Shown: positions 1-8,772, counted from the stretch's first letter. The stretch is DNA of 64,000 nucleotides from Variovorax sp. 770b2 (GCF_900115685.1 NZ_FOXJ01000006.1:124001-188000), one strand, 5' to 3'. The notes: a model not told the origin generated them from the sequence alone. Translations and numbers: made by a program.

Positions 1-1333
1 GCTCCAGCTGCGTGGTGGCGGGCAGGAGGTAGTCGGCGTAGTCGGCGGTGTCGGTGCGGAACTGCTCCAGCACCACGGTGAAGAGGTCTTCGCGCGCGAA
101 GCCCGCGACCACCTTGGCCGAATCGGGCGCCACCGCCACGGGGTTGCTGTTGTAGACCACGATGGCCTTCACCGGCCTGGCTTCGTCGAGCAGCGCATCG
201 CCGATGGTGCTCATGTTGATGGTGCGCGGCCGGCGGCCTTCGAGCAGGTCGGGGCGCTGCAGCGCGGCGCGATCGACCGGAAAGTGGCCCGAACTGCTCA
301 GCAGCACCCCGCCGGCCCGGTCGCGCCACGCGCCCACGAGCGCCGGCAGGCAGGCGACCGCGCGGGCCGCGTTGCCGCCGCCGCGCACGCGCTGCATGCC
401 GTAGTTCAGGCGGATGGCCGCGGGCTTCGTGGTGCCGTAGGCCTCGGCCAGCGCCACGATCTGCGCTTCGGGGATGCCGCAGACTTCGGCCGCGCGCGAG
501 GGCGGCCATTGCAGCGCGCGCTCGCGCAATTGCTCCCAGCCCAGCGTGTGGTTGGCGATGTAGTCGTGGTCGAGCCAGTCATGCACGATCAGCTCGTGCA
601 TCAGCGCCAGGGCCAGCGCCGCGTCGGTGCCGGGCAGGAGCGCGATGTGCTCGTCGCACTTGTCCGCGGTCTCGGTCTTGCGCGGGTCGATGCACACCAG
701 CCGCGCGCCCGCGCGCTTGGCCGCCTGGGCGTGGCGCCAGAAATGCAGGTTGCTGGCAATCGAGTTGCTGCCCCAGATGAGGATCAGCTTGGCCTCGGCG
801 AAGAACTCGATCCGCATGCCGACCTTGCCGCCGAGCGTGTGGACCATCGCCTCGCCGCCGGCCATCGAGCAGATGGTGCGATCCAGCAGCGACGCGCCCA
901 GCTTGTGAAAGAAGCGCCGGTCCATCGACTCGCCCTGCACCAGGCCCATGGTGCCCGCATAACTGTAGGGGAGAATTGTTTCCGGATCGCCCCGCAATGA
1001 CCGAAGATGGGCGGCGATGTCGTCCAGTGCGGCTTCCCACGACACCGGCTCGAACTGGCCGCTGCCCTTGGGGCCGACGCGCTTCATGGGCTGCACCAGC
1101 CGTTCGGCATGGTCGTTGCGTTCGATGTAGCGCGACACCTTGGTGCAGAGCACGCCGCCGGTGTGCGAATGGGCGGCATTGCCCTGCAGCTTCACGGCCA
1201 CGCCGTCGCGGACGGTGGTGACCAGCGCGCAGGTGTCGGGGCAATCGTGCGGGCAGGCGCCCAGCACGGTGGTGGTCGGGGTGGTCGGTGGAGCGGAAGT
1301 CGTTGCTTCCAGGGAGTCCGGTGCGTGGGGCAT
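1..1333 (-). CDS. Molybdopterin-dependent oxidoreductase, N-terminal 444 residues (cut by window edge)
   Basis: The ATG at 1333 (complement) opens a frame that stays open to the window edge. Near the N-terminus it has Cys28-x3-Cys32-x3-Cys36-x27-Cys64, the usual 4Fe-4S site of the formate dehydrogenase/DMSO reductase superfamily. It continues with the superfamily-typical stretch IWGSNSIASNLHFWR and a segment VVYNSNPVAVAPDS of the cofactor-binding domains. No Tat signal is visible, so a cytoplasmic enzyme is likely. Electrons would pass through the cluster to the bis-MGD molybdenum site. The substrate cannot be told; assimilatory or formate-dehydrogenase-like enzymes are possible. It is divergent from the binding-protein gene at 1394 with about 60 bases between them. 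The C-terminal part lies outside the window. Confidence 0.85.
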   Translation of the reverse strand, partial: MPHAPDSLEATTSAPPTTPTTTVLGACPHDCPDTCALVTTVRDGVAVKLQGNAAHSHTGGVLCTKVSRYIERNDHAERLVQPMKRVGPKGSGQFEPVSWEAALDDIAAHLRSLRGDPETILPYSYAGTMGLVQGESMDRRFFHKLGASLLDRTICSMAGGEAMVHTLGGKVGMRIEFFAEAKLILIWGSNSIASNLHFWRHAQAAKRAGARLVCIDPRKTETADKCDEHIALLPGTDAALALALMHELIVHDWLDHDYIANHTLGWEQLRERALQWPPSRAAEVCGIPEAQIVALAEAYGTTKPAAIRLNYGMQRVRGGGNAARAVACLPALVGAWRDRAGGVLLSSSGHFPVDRAALQRPDLLEGRRPRTINMSTIGDALLDEARPVKAIVVYNSNPVAVAPDSAKVVAGFAREDLFTVVLEQFRTDTADYADYLLPATTQLE

Positions 1334-1393
1334 CGGGCAAGTCTAATTTGAGTGCGGGAAAACGCGCAGCGGGCGCAGAGGGGGAATTTCACA

Positions 1394-2521
1394 ATGGTGA
1401 ATCGCAGGCATTTTTCTTTGACCGTCGGCGCCGCCGCCACGCTGGGTAGCTTCCGGATCGCGCAGGCGCAGACCGAAGCGCCCCTGGTGCTGGGCCAGTC
1501 CGCGCCTTTCACCGGCCCGGCCGCGCAGCTGGGCATCCAGTTCCATCAGGGCGCCAAGGTGTTCCTGGACTCCTACAACGCGCAGCCCGGCCGCCGCAAC
1601 GTGGTGATCAAGAACCTGGACGATGGCTACGAGCCCGACCGCTGCGCCGCCAACACGCAAAAACTGATCGAGGAGGAGGTGTTCGCCCTCTTCGGCTACA
1701 TCGGCACGCCGACCAGCCTGGCCGCGCTGCCGCTGGCGGTGAAGGACAAGGTGCCGTTCATCGCGCCGTTCACGGGGGCGATGTCGCTGCGGGAGCCTTT
1801 CCACAAGAACGTGTTCCACCTGCGCGCCTCGTACAACGACGAGACGGCGCTGATGGTCAAGCAGCTCACCCACCTGGGCCTGAAGAAGATCGCGGTCTTC
1901 TACCAGAACGACGCCTACGGCAAGGCCGGCCTGGACGGCGTGACGCTGGCGCTGTCGCAGCTGGACCTCAAGCCGGTCGCCATGGCCACGGTGGAGCGCA
2001 ATTCGGCCGACGTGGCGCAGGCGGTGAAGGCCATCGTGGGCGCGCGGCCCGACGCGGTGGTGCAGGTGGGCGCGTACAAGGCCTGCGCGGCGTTCATCCG
2101 CGAGGCGCGCAAGGCGAGCTACGGCGGCACGTTCATCAACCTGTCCTTCGTCGGCACCCAGGCGCTGGCGGACGAACTCGGCAAGGAAGCCGCGGGCGTG
2201 ATGGTGACGCAGGTGGTGCCCTCGCCCTATAACCCTGCCAACGCGATCACGCGCGAATTCGTCGATGCGGTGCGCAAGGCCGGCGGCGGAGCCAGCGCGA
2301 ACTTCTCGAGCATGGAGGGCTATCTCGCCGCGAAGGTGCTGACCGAGGGGCTGCGCAAGGCGTCGGGCAAGATCACGCGCGACAGCCTGGTCGCAGGGCT
2401 GGAGAGCATCGACCGACAGCAGTTCGGGGGCTTCGAGGTGTCGTTCTCGGCGAAGAACCACGTGGGGTCGAAGTTCGTCGAGTTGTCGATGCTGACGGGC
2501 GACGGACGGGTCCGGACCTAG
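1394..2521 (+). CDS. ABC transporter periplasmic binding protein, branched-chain amino acid type
   Basis: 375 residues. The start at 1394 is chosen because an AGAGGGGGA ribosome site precedes it and the protein then begins with an export signal (residues 1-27) carrying a twin-arginine-like NRRHFSLTVG and an AQAQ cleavage region. The rest matches the Leu/Ile/Val-binding fold (Peripla_BP_6): VLGQSAPFTGPAAQLG at the mature N-terminus, then KIAVFYQNDAYGKAGLDG at the hinge. In this family the protein captures small amides or amino acids in the periplasm for an ABC importer. No permease or ATPase gene is next to it, so it is an orphan receptor. The ligand is unknown. The gene is divergent from the molybdopterin oxidoreductase. 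Confidence 0.88.
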   Translation: MVNRRHFSLTVGAAATLGSFRIAQAQTEAPLVLGQSAPFTGPAAQLGIQFHQGAKVFLDSYNAQPGRRNVVIKNLDDGYEPDRCAANTQKLIEEEVFALFGYIGTPTSLAALPLAVKDKVPFIAPFTGAMSLREPFHKNVFHLRASYNDETALMVKQLTHLGLKKIAVFYQNDAYGKAGLDGVTLALSQLDLKPVAMATVERNSADVAQAVKAIVGARPDAVVQVGAYKACAAFIREARKASYGGTFINLSFVGTQALADELGKEAAGVMVTQVVPSPYNPANAITREFVDAVRKAGGGASANFSSMEGYLAAKVLTEGLRKASGKITRDSLVAGLESIDRQQFGGFEVSFSAKNHVGSKFVELSMLTGDGRVRT

Positions 2522-2582
2522 TTTTGGGCGCTCTTGTTCAGGGCGCGTGCGCAGGGCACCGGGCGATCAGCCACCGCGCTGA

Positions 2583-2682
2583 AACGATCGCGCCGATGGG
2601 GTGCCTTGCGCAGCGAAATAAAGGAGGAGGCCGCAGGCCGGGGGACATTCGCGGAGCAAGGCACCCCGTCGGCGCGATCGTT
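2583..2682 (+). repeat. Stem-loop repeat, family A, copy 1
   Basis: Two 27-base arms (2583-2609 and 2656-2682) are reverse complements with one difference, which is a T-G wobble at 2597/2668. They enclose a 46-base core (2610-2655) that begins GCAGCGAAATAAAGG and contains GGCCGCAGGCC. The same core occurs inverted at 31452-31497 with 43 of 46 bases identical, but between different arms. The element sits between the ends of two convergent genes. It has no U-run, so it is not a simple terminator. Confidence 0.85.
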
Positions 2683-2698
2683 GCCCTGGACAGCCGCT

Positions 2699-3793
2699 TC
2701 AGCCGCTCAGCCCGTCCACGGCCTGGAACATCGCCTGCCGCGCCTGGCTGACGATCTGCCCGCGCCAGGCATCGGTGTCCGTATAGAACGCCTCGACCAT
2801 CCGCGCACGGATGCCATCGGCCAGGTCGGCCGGCGCGTCCGGGTGCTTGTGCAGCCAGTGGTCGGCGCGCAGGGCACCGGTCACTTCCAGGATCGGCAGC
2901 GTGCCGTATTCGAGCGCGATGCCGGTGTATTCGGCCTGCGGGCATTCTTCGTACACCGAGTCCCACATCAGCCCGCGCAGCAGCGCCGAAGTCGATGACC
3001 CGTCGTAGATCGAGGTGACGGGCGCCGCCGGCGTGCCCCACCAGGCGTTCGCGCGGGCATAGGCGACCTTGTCGTCCTTGCCTGCATAGATGCGCTCGCC
3101 GAGACCGTTCGGGCCGAGCCCCGTGTGCAGGTCGATCCAGGCGATGCGCCTGGCGCTGCCCGCATGGCGGCGCAACACGCCGCGGATGGTCTTGTTGCTC
3201 CAGGTGGGCGCCTTGCCGCCGAAGAAGAGGCCGTCGTCGAACTGGTACTGGCCGCTGGTGACGGCCGCCTGGTAGGCGGTGGCGCCGTGTTTCTCGATCC
3301 ACTTCTCAACGGCCGCCTGGTTCTCGGGCGTGGGCGGCCAGGTGTCGGGCAGCAGCAGCGGGTGCAGCTTGGCGTAGGGCTCGTTGACCGGTGCCGGCTG
3401 CGAGAAATCGATGAAGTTGCGGTTCAGGTCGACGTTCTCGTGCGTCACGCGCCGGCCGTACGAAAAACCGTGCGGGTTGAGCGCATGCACGTAGAGCACC
3501 GCCACGCCCTGCGCCTTGGCCTTGTCGCGCCACTCGGCATCGTGCAGCGCAAACACCTGCACGCCGCTGCCGCAATGGCCCTCGACGCCGTGGCAGGCGC
3601 TGGAGACGACCAGCAGGCGCTCGGCGTTCGCATCGCCGTCGAGCGCCACGTCCATCGAGAGGTCTTCGCCGTCGCGGCCCTTGAGCGGATGCGCATGCGG
3701 CTGCACGGTGAGGCCCGCGCTCACACAGCCTTGCAGGAATTTCTGGCGCGCCTGGGCATAGCGCGGCGAAAAGGCCTCGCCGATGCCGATCAT
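2699..3793 (-). CDS. DUF2817 family protein, M14-carboxypeptidase-like zinc hydrolase
   Basis: 364 residues. The ATG at 3793 overlaps the stop of the upstream M20 gene by four bases (ATGA), so the two are translationally coupled. The sequence has the HxxE zinc motif (His68, Glu71 in ACHGVEGHCGSG) and a third candidate ligand His223 in WIDLHTGLGPNG, followed by ALEYGT, which may carry the catalytic Glu. This is the arrangement of M14-like DUF2817 proteins, which are predicted metallopeptidases or amidases of unproven substrate. There is no signal peptide. Pairing with an M20 amidohydrolase suggests two-step cleavage of a peptide or N-acyl amino acid, but that is inference. Confidence 0.85.
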   Translation of the reverse strand: MIGIGEAFSPRYAQARQKFLQGCVSAGLTVQPHAHPLKGRDGEDLSMDVALDGDANAERLLVVSSACHGVEGHCGSGVQVFALHDAEWRDKAKAQGVAVLYVHALNPHGFSYGRRVTHENVDLNRNFIDFSQPAPVNEPYAKLHPLLLPDTWPPTPENQAAVEKWIEKHGATAYQAAVTSGQYQFDDGLFFGGKAPTWSNKTIRGVLRRHAGSARRIAWIDLHTGLGPNGLGERIYAGKDDKVAYARANAWWGTPAAPVTSIYDGSSTSALLRGLMWDSVYEECPQAEYTGIALEYGTLPILEVTGALRADHWLHKHPDAPADLADGIRARMVEAFYTDTDAWRGQIVSQARQAMFQAVDGLSG

Positions 3794-4995
3794 GAGACGT
3801 TGCCGCCGGGCTTGTTCAGGAACTGCTCGGCGATCTGCACCCAGCAGGTGGCGCCCAGCGGGATCAGGTCGTCGTTGAAGTCGTAGCTCGCGTTGTGCAG
3901 CGTGCACGGGCCTTCGCCGTGGTGCACGTCGCGGTGCGCGCCGTCGCCGTTGCCGATGAAGGCGTAGGCGCCGGGCTTGGCCTGCAGCATGAAGGCGAAG
4001 TCTTCCGAAGTCATGGCGGCCTCCTGCTTCAACACGTTCTCGGGGCCGACGATGCCGCCCATCACGCCGCGCGCGAAGTTGGCTTCGGCCTCGGTGTTGA
4101 CGGTGGGCGGGTAGTAGCGATCGAAGCGGAAGTCGCAGGTGGCGTCGTGCGCGGCGCAGATGTGCTCGGCGACCTGCTTCATCTTGGCCTCGATCATGTC
4201 GAGCACCTCGAGCGAGAAGGTGCGCACCGTGCCCGACAGCTCGCAGTTGTCGGGAATCACGTTGTTGGTTTCGCCCGCATGGATGGTGGTGACCGAGATC
4301 ACGGCCGAATCGGTCGGCTTCATCTTGCGGGTGAGGATGGTCTGGAAGGCCTGCACGATCTCGCAGGCGATCGGCACCGGGTCGATGCCCGTCTGCGGGA
4401 GCGCGGCGTGGCCGCCCTTGCCGATCACGTTGACGTGGAACTTGTTGCCCGAGGCCATCACCGGGCCGGGGCTCACGGCGAACTGGCCGGCCTTCATGCC
4501 GGGCCAGTTGTGCATGCCGAAGACGGCGTCCATGGGGAACTGCTCGAACAGCCCTTCCTTGATCATTTCGCGGGCGCCGCCGCCGCCCTCTTCGGCCGGC
4601 TGGAAGATCAGGTAGACGGTGCCGTCGAAATTGCGGTTCTTGGACAGGTGCTGGGCGGCTGCGAGCAGCATCGCGGTGTGGCCGTCGTGGCCGCAGGCGT
4701 GCATCTTGCCGTGGTGCTTGCTGGCGTGTTCGAAGGTGTTGAGCTCGGTGACGGGCAGTGCGTCCATGTCGGCGCGAAGGCCCACGGCGCGGTTGCTGGT
4801 GCCGTTCTTGACGATGCCCACGACGCCGGTGGTGCCCAGGCCCCGGTGGATGGGAATGCCCCATTCGGTGAGCTTGCCTGCCACCACGTCGGCGGTGCGG
4901 ACTTCCTGGAAGCAGAGTTCAGGGTGGGCGTGGAGGTCACGCCGGACGGCGGCGATGCCGGCCGCCTGCGTGACGAGCGAATCGATGAGTTTCAT
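3790..4995 (-). CDS. M20 family amidohydrolase (hippurate hydrolase/N-acyl amino acid amidohydrolase type)
   Basis: 401 residues, about the family length. It begins MKLIDSLV at 4995. The metal site HACGHDGHTAML (Cys101, His103, Asp104) and the PAEEGGGGAREM segment with Glu135-Glu136 are the hallmarks of the M20D/HipO subfamily, which uses a Cys ligand and cleaves N-acyl or N-aromatic-acyl amino acids. There is no signal peptide, so it is cytoplasmic. It is followed by the DUF2817 gene with a 4-base overlap. A hairpin (CTTTGCGG/CCGCAAAG) lies just upstream near 5010-5032. The natural substrate cannot be read from the sequence. Confidence 0.92.
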   Translation of the reverse strand: MKLIDSLVTQAAGIAAVRRDLHAHPELCFQEVRTADVVAGKLTEWGIPIHRGLGTTGVVGIVKNGTSNRAVGLRADMDALPVTELNTFEHASKHHGKMHACGHDGHTAMLLAAAQHLSKNRNFDGTVYLIFQPAEEGGGGAREMIKEGLFEQFPMDAVFGMHNWPGMKAGQFAVSPGPVMASGNKFHVNVIGKGGHAALPQTGIDPVPIACEIVQAFQTILTRKMKPTDSAVISVTTIHAGETNNVIPDNCELSGTVRTFSLEVLDMIEAKMKQVAEHICAAHDATCDFRFDRYYPPTVNTEAEANFARGVMGGIVGPENVLKQEAAMTSEDFAFMLQAKPGAYAFIGNGDGAHRDVHHGEGPCTLHNASYDFNDDLIPLGATCWVQIAEQFLNKPGGNVS

Positions 4996-5050
4996 AGGAC
5001 ACAGTCTAGGCTTTGCGGAATGCGCCGCAAAGACCGTGCCGGGCAAACCC

Positions 5051-6247
5051 TCAGCGGCCGAGGCTCTTCAGATAATCGGCGCGCGCGGCCAGCGCCGTGT
5101 CGGTGAAGTCGGTGAACACGCCGTCCACGCCGAGCTTGTAATAGATCGCGTACTCGTTCTTGCCGTCCTTGTTGTAGTCGGCCGCCAGGCGGCGCGACTC
5201 GTTGCGGAAGGTGAAGGGGTGCACGAACAGGCCCGCCTTGTGCGCGTCGGCGATCAGCGTGGTGGGCGAGACCGAGGTGGCGTCGGCGTCGTTGATCTTG
5301 CCGTCCTTGTTCACGTCGATGGGCTTGCCATCGGGGCCGATGCTGCCCTTGATGCTCACGATGTAGCGCTTCCACGGGCCGATGCCGTCGGCGTAGGTCT
5401 TGATCTCGGCCAGGCCCGCGGGCGTGACCATGGCGTCGAAGTTGCGCTTGTCGCCGGCCTTGGTCCAGTCGTAGGGGCGATCGCTCGGCACGGCGAAGGT
5501 CACGATGCCGGTCTTCAGGTCGACACTGTCGCCGTCGATCAGCTGGATGATCTTCGTGTTCAGGCCCTTGCTTTTCATGTACTTCAGGCTGCCGGGCTCG
5601 AAGGACTGCACGTAGATGGGCGCGGTCTTGCTGTTCCAGCCGGCGGCCGTGATGGCGGCGATCATCTTGTCTTCCAGCGGCAGGCCGAGCTCGCGGAAGT
5701 AGGTCGGGTTCTTCGACTCGGGATAGATCGCGATGGTGCGGCCGGTTTCCTTGGACTTGGCCTTGGCGAAATCGATGATCTCCTGGAAGGTCGGGATCTT
5801 GAACTTGCCGTTGTATTCCTGCGCGCGCTCGGCATCGGTCGAGATGCCGCCCAGCGTCTTGATCTCGGCCAGCGTGAAGTCGTTGCTGAACCAGCCGGTC
5901 TGGGTTTCACCGTCGACCTTGATGGTCTTCTTGCGCGAGGCGAAGCGGGCGTGTTTGGCCACGTCGGTGCTGATGGCCAGGTTGGGGTCGTGGCGGGCGA
6001 TGAGCACGCCGTCCTTGGTGGAGACCAGGTCCATCTCGATCACGTCGGCGCCGAGCTCGATGGCGCGCGTGTAGGCCTCCAGCGTTTCCTCGGGCAGATA
6101 GCCCGATGCACCGCGGTGCGCGATGACCAGCGGCGGGTTGCCGTCCAGCGTCAGCAGCTTGTTGGAGGGGGCGGCCGGGCCGGTGTTGCTGCAGGCCGCA
6201 ACGCACAGGGCGGCGGTCGCGGTGAGGGCGATCTGAAGAGTGCGCAT
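5051..6247 (-). CDS. Glycerophosphodiester phosphodiesterase lipoprotein with EF-hand-like loop
   Basis: 398 residues. Residues 1-18 are a lipoprotein signal with lipobox VAAC, so Cys19 is the lipidated residue. The GDPD domain has the catalytic VIAHRGASGYLPEET (His44, Glu54) and EMDLVSTKDGVLIARHDP (Glu71, Asp73, His86). It should split glycerophosphodiesters into sn-glycerol-3-phosphate and an alcohol at the membrane or in the periplasm. Unusually it carries a complete EF-hand-type loop, DVNKDGKINDAD at 311-322, and a partial one, DYNKDGKNE at 357-365. It is divergent from argE. Confidence 0.93.
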   Translation of the reverse strand: MRTLQIALTATAALCVAACSNTGPAAPSNKLLTLDGNPPLVIAHRGASGYLPEETLEAYTRAIELGADVIEMDLVSTKDGVLIARHDPNLAISTDVAKHARFASRKKTIKVDGETQTGWFSNDFTLAEIKTLGGISTDAERAQEYNGKFKIPTFQEIIDFAKAKSKETGRTIAIYPESKNPTYFRELGLPLEDKMIAAITAAGWNSKTAPIYVQSFEPGSLKYMKSKGLNTKIIQLIDGDSVDLKTGIVTFAVPSDRPYDWTKAGDKRNFDAMVTPAGLAEIKTYADGIGPWKRYIVSIKGSIGPDGKPIDVNKDGKINDADATSVSPTTLIADAHKAGLFVHPFTFRNESRRLAADYNKDGKNEYAIYYKLGVDGVFTDFTDTALAARADYLKSLGR

Positions 6248-6347
6248 GGTCTTTTTTTCCATCCAAAAGAGGCGCAGGGTACCCGCTCCGCATGACAGTC
6301 GGAGCAACCGCGGACGCGGGGCATCGACTTCTTGGACAATCTGTTGC

Positions 6348-7514
6348 ATGCCCCATACGCTTTCCCCCCAAAGCCTCGCGCTGGCCCAGTCGCTGGTGCG
6401 CATGAACACCGTCAGCGAGAACAGCAACCTGCAGCTGATCGACCTCGCGCAAAGCCATCTCGCCGCCCTCGGCGTGAAGAGCCGCATCACCTACAACGCC
6501 GAGCGCACCAAAGCGAACCTGTTCGCCACGCTGGGCGAAGGCAAGCCGGCCGGCGTGATCATTTCGGGGCACACCGATACGGTGCCCTGGGACGGGCAGG
6601 ACTGGAGCGTCGACCCGCTCTCCGCCACCGTGCAGAACGAACGCCTCTACGGCCGCGGCTCGGCCGACATGAAGAGCTTCATTGCCATCGCGCTCTCCAA
6701 CGCCAGGCGGTTTCTTGAAAGCGACTCGCCCTTCGCGGTGCACTTCGCCTTCAGCTACGAGGAAGAAATCGGCTGCTTCGGCGTGAAGGAACTCATCACC
6801 GACATGCGCGACGCAGGCATCAAGCCGCTCGCCTGCATCGTGGGCGAGCCCACCAGCATGGTGCCGGCCATCGCCCACAAGGGCGTGTACCGCTACAAGT
6901 GCTGCGTGCGCGGCAAGGAAGCGCATTCGTCGCTCACGCCCAAGTCGGTCAATGCCATCGAGATGGCCGCGCGCGTGATCGGCAAGGTGCGCGACATGGC
7001 AGAGGACTTCGAGCGCAGCGAGCCCCACTACGAAGGCTTCGACGTGCCCTTCAGCACCGCGAGCGTGGGCCAGTTCCACGGCGGCATCGCCGACAACGTG
7101 GTGCCGCGCGACGCGGAGTTCCGCTACGAATTCCGCGACCTGCCCACGGCCGACGCCAAGCGCATGCAGTCCGACGTGCTGGCCTATGCCGCGAGCATCG
7201 AGCCCGCGATGAAGAAGGTGGCGCCCGATGCGGGCTTCAGGTTCGAAACCATCTGCGAGATCCCCAGCTTCCTCGGCGCGGCCGGCGATCCGGTCACGCT
7301 GCTCGCGCAGCGCCTGGCGGGCGAGGACCGCACCACCTTGGTGGCCTTCGGCACCGAAGCGGGCCTGTTCAAGAACGCCGGCATCCCCACGGTGGTGTGC
7401 GGCCCCGGCAGCATCGAGCAGGCGCACCAGCCCGACGAGTTCGTGAGCCTCGAACAACTCGCGCGCTGCGAGCTGTTCATGGAGCGCCTCGCCACTTCGC
7501 ACACCATTGGCTGA
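6348..7514 (+). CDS. argE: Acetylornithine deacetylase
   Basis: 388 residues. The start at 6348 gives the normal ArgE N-terminus MPHTLSPQSLALAQSLVRMN; a longer upstream reading would add about 36 low-complexity residues. M20A metal-site motifs are visible: SGHTDTVPW (His75), YGRGSADMKSF (Asp107), YEEEIGCFG (Glu138-Glu140) and VGEPTS (Glu167). It removes the acetyl group from N-acetylornithine in cytoplasmic arginine synthesis. No other arg gene is adjacent. The stop overlaps the start region of the DUF445 gene. No clear ribosome site precedes the ATG. A related N-acyl-diaminoacid deacylase is the main alternative. Confidence 0.87.
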   Translation: MPHTLSPQSLALAQSLVRMNTVSENSNLQLIDLAQSHLAALGVKSRITYNAERTKANLFATLGEGKPAGVIISGHTDTVPWDGQDWSVDPLSATVQNERLYGRGSADMKSFIAIALSNARRFLESDSPFAVHFAFSYEEEIGCFGVKELITDMRDAGIKPLACIVGEPTSMVPAIAHKGVYRYKCCVRGKEAHSSLTPKSVNAIEMAARVIGKVRDMAEDFERSEPHYEGFDVPFSTASVGQFHGGIADNVVPRDAEFRYEFRDLPTADAKRMQSDVLAYAASIEPAMKKVAPDAGFRFETICEIPSFLGAAGDPVTLLAQRLAGEDRTTLVAFGTEAGLFKNAGIPTVVCGPGSIEQAHQPDEFVSLEQLARCELFMERLATSHTIG

Positions 7515-8766
7515 AGACCAGAGCAGCATCGCGCTGCAGCGCATGAAGCGCGTCGCGCTCGGCCTGCTGTGCGCGGCGGCACTGCTCTATGCGGTGGCCA
7601 GTGCGCTGCATGCGCAGCATCCGGCCTGGGGCTACGTGGCCGCTTTCGCCGAGGCCGCGATGGTCGGCGCGATTGCCGACTGGTTCGCGGTGGTGGCGCT
7701 GTTCCGCCATCCGCTGGGCCTGCCGATTCCGCACACCGCGATCATCCCGAGCAACAAGGACCGCATCGGCGCCAAGCTCGCGGGCTTCATCTGCAACAAC
7801 TTCCTGAGCACCGAACAGGTGCTCGCCAAGCTGCGCGAGTTCGACACCGCAAGCCGCATCGCCGACTGGCTCGCGCGGCCGGCGAGCGGCCAGAAGCTGG
7901 GCGAATGGGGCGTGGCGGCCACGCGCTACGGGCTCACCGCCTTCGACGACGACCGGGTGCGCGACTTCATGGGCCGCGCCGCCGCGGCGGGTCTCGCCAA
8001 GATCGACCTCTCGCGCCTGACCGGCCAGGCGCTCGATGCGCTCACCGCGGGCGGCCGCCACCAGGCGCTGCTGGACGACGTGCTGCAGCAGGTGGCGGGT
8101 CTCCTGGAAGGCGACGAGGTGCAGGCGCACATCACCGAAGCGATCGCGCGCGAGATCAAGACGCTGCGCTACGTGGGCCTGGACCAGGTGGCGGCCAAGC
8201 TCGCCACGCGCAAGATCGTCGCGGCGGTCGCGCACACCATCGGCGAGCTCGCGGCCGAGCCGGACCACCCGATGCGCAAGCGCTTCGACCACTTCGTCGA
8301 CGACTTCGTGGTGCGGCTGAAACTCGACCCCGAGTTCCAGCAGCGCGGCGAGCAGATCCGCGCCGAGCTGATGGCGCATCCGGCGCTGGGCGACTACCTG
8401 CACGGGCTCTGGGGCGAACTGCTCGCGTGGCTGGACGGCGACCTGCGCCGCAGCGATTCGACGATCCGCCAGCGCATCGCGTCGATGGCCGGCGCGCTGG
8501 GTACGCGGCTGCAGGCCGACGAGGCCATCCGCCACTGGATCAACGAACAGATCGAGGCCGCCGCGCCGCTGGCCATCGAGCGCTACCGCGAGGACATCCG
8601 CCGCTACATCGAGGAGCGCGTGGGCGAGTGGAACGCCCAGGAGATGACCAATGAGCTCGAACGCCACATCGGGCGCGACCTGCAGTTCATCCGCATCAAC
8701 GGCACGCTGGTGGGGGGGCTCGTGGGTCTCCTGATCCACACCGTCACCCAGTTGCTGCGCGGGTAA
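7507..8766 (+). CDS. DUF445 domain membrane protein
   Basis: 419 residues from a TTG at 7507 that overlaps the end of argE by eight bases; an ATG at 7543 (MKRVALGLLC) would give 407 residues and is equally credible, since neither has a strong ribosome site. There is a membrane segment near the N-terminus (ALGLLCAAALLYAVASAL) and another at the very C-terminus (GTLVGGLVGLLIHTVTQLL), with a long helical middle. GAIADWFAVVALFRHPLGLP is the conserved signature of DUF445 proteins (YjiN-like). The function of the family is unknown. The overlap with argE suggests co-translation. Confidence 0.9.
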   Translation: MAEDQSSIALQRMKRVALGLLCAAALLYAVASALHAQHPAWGYVAAFAEAAMVGAIADWFAVVALFRHPLGLPIPHTAIIPSNKDRIGAKLAGFICNNFLSTEQVLAKLREFDTASRIADWLARPASGQKLGEWGVAATRYGLTAFDDDRVRDFMGRAAAAGLAKIDLSRLTGQALDALTAGGRHQALLDDVLQQVAGLLEGDEVQAHITEAIAREIKTLRYVGLDQVAAKLATRKIVAAVAHTIGELAAEPDHPMRKRFDHFVDDFVVRLKLDPEFQQRGEQIRAELMAHPALGDYLHGLWGELLAWLDGDLRRSDSTIRQRIASMAGALGTRLQADEAIRHWINEQIEAAAPLAIERYREDIRRYIEERVGEWNAQEMTNELERHIGRDLQFIRINGTLVGGLVGLLIHTVTQLLRG

Positions 8767-8772
8767 TCCGCA

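Noticed and set aside
1352..1393. Fourteen extra N-terminal residues for the amino-acid binding protein
   Set aside because: They would stand before the export signal; the ATG at 1394 has the ribosome site and gives a normal signal peptide.
2583..2682. Ordinary rho-independent terminator for the convergent genes
   Set aside because: There is no T-run, the loop is 46 bases long, and the loop, not the stem, is conserved between copies.
4996..5046. Longer start of the M20 amidohydrolase at 5046
   Set aside because: It would add 17 residues that do not fit the family and would run through a hairpin; MKLIDSL at 4995 is typical.
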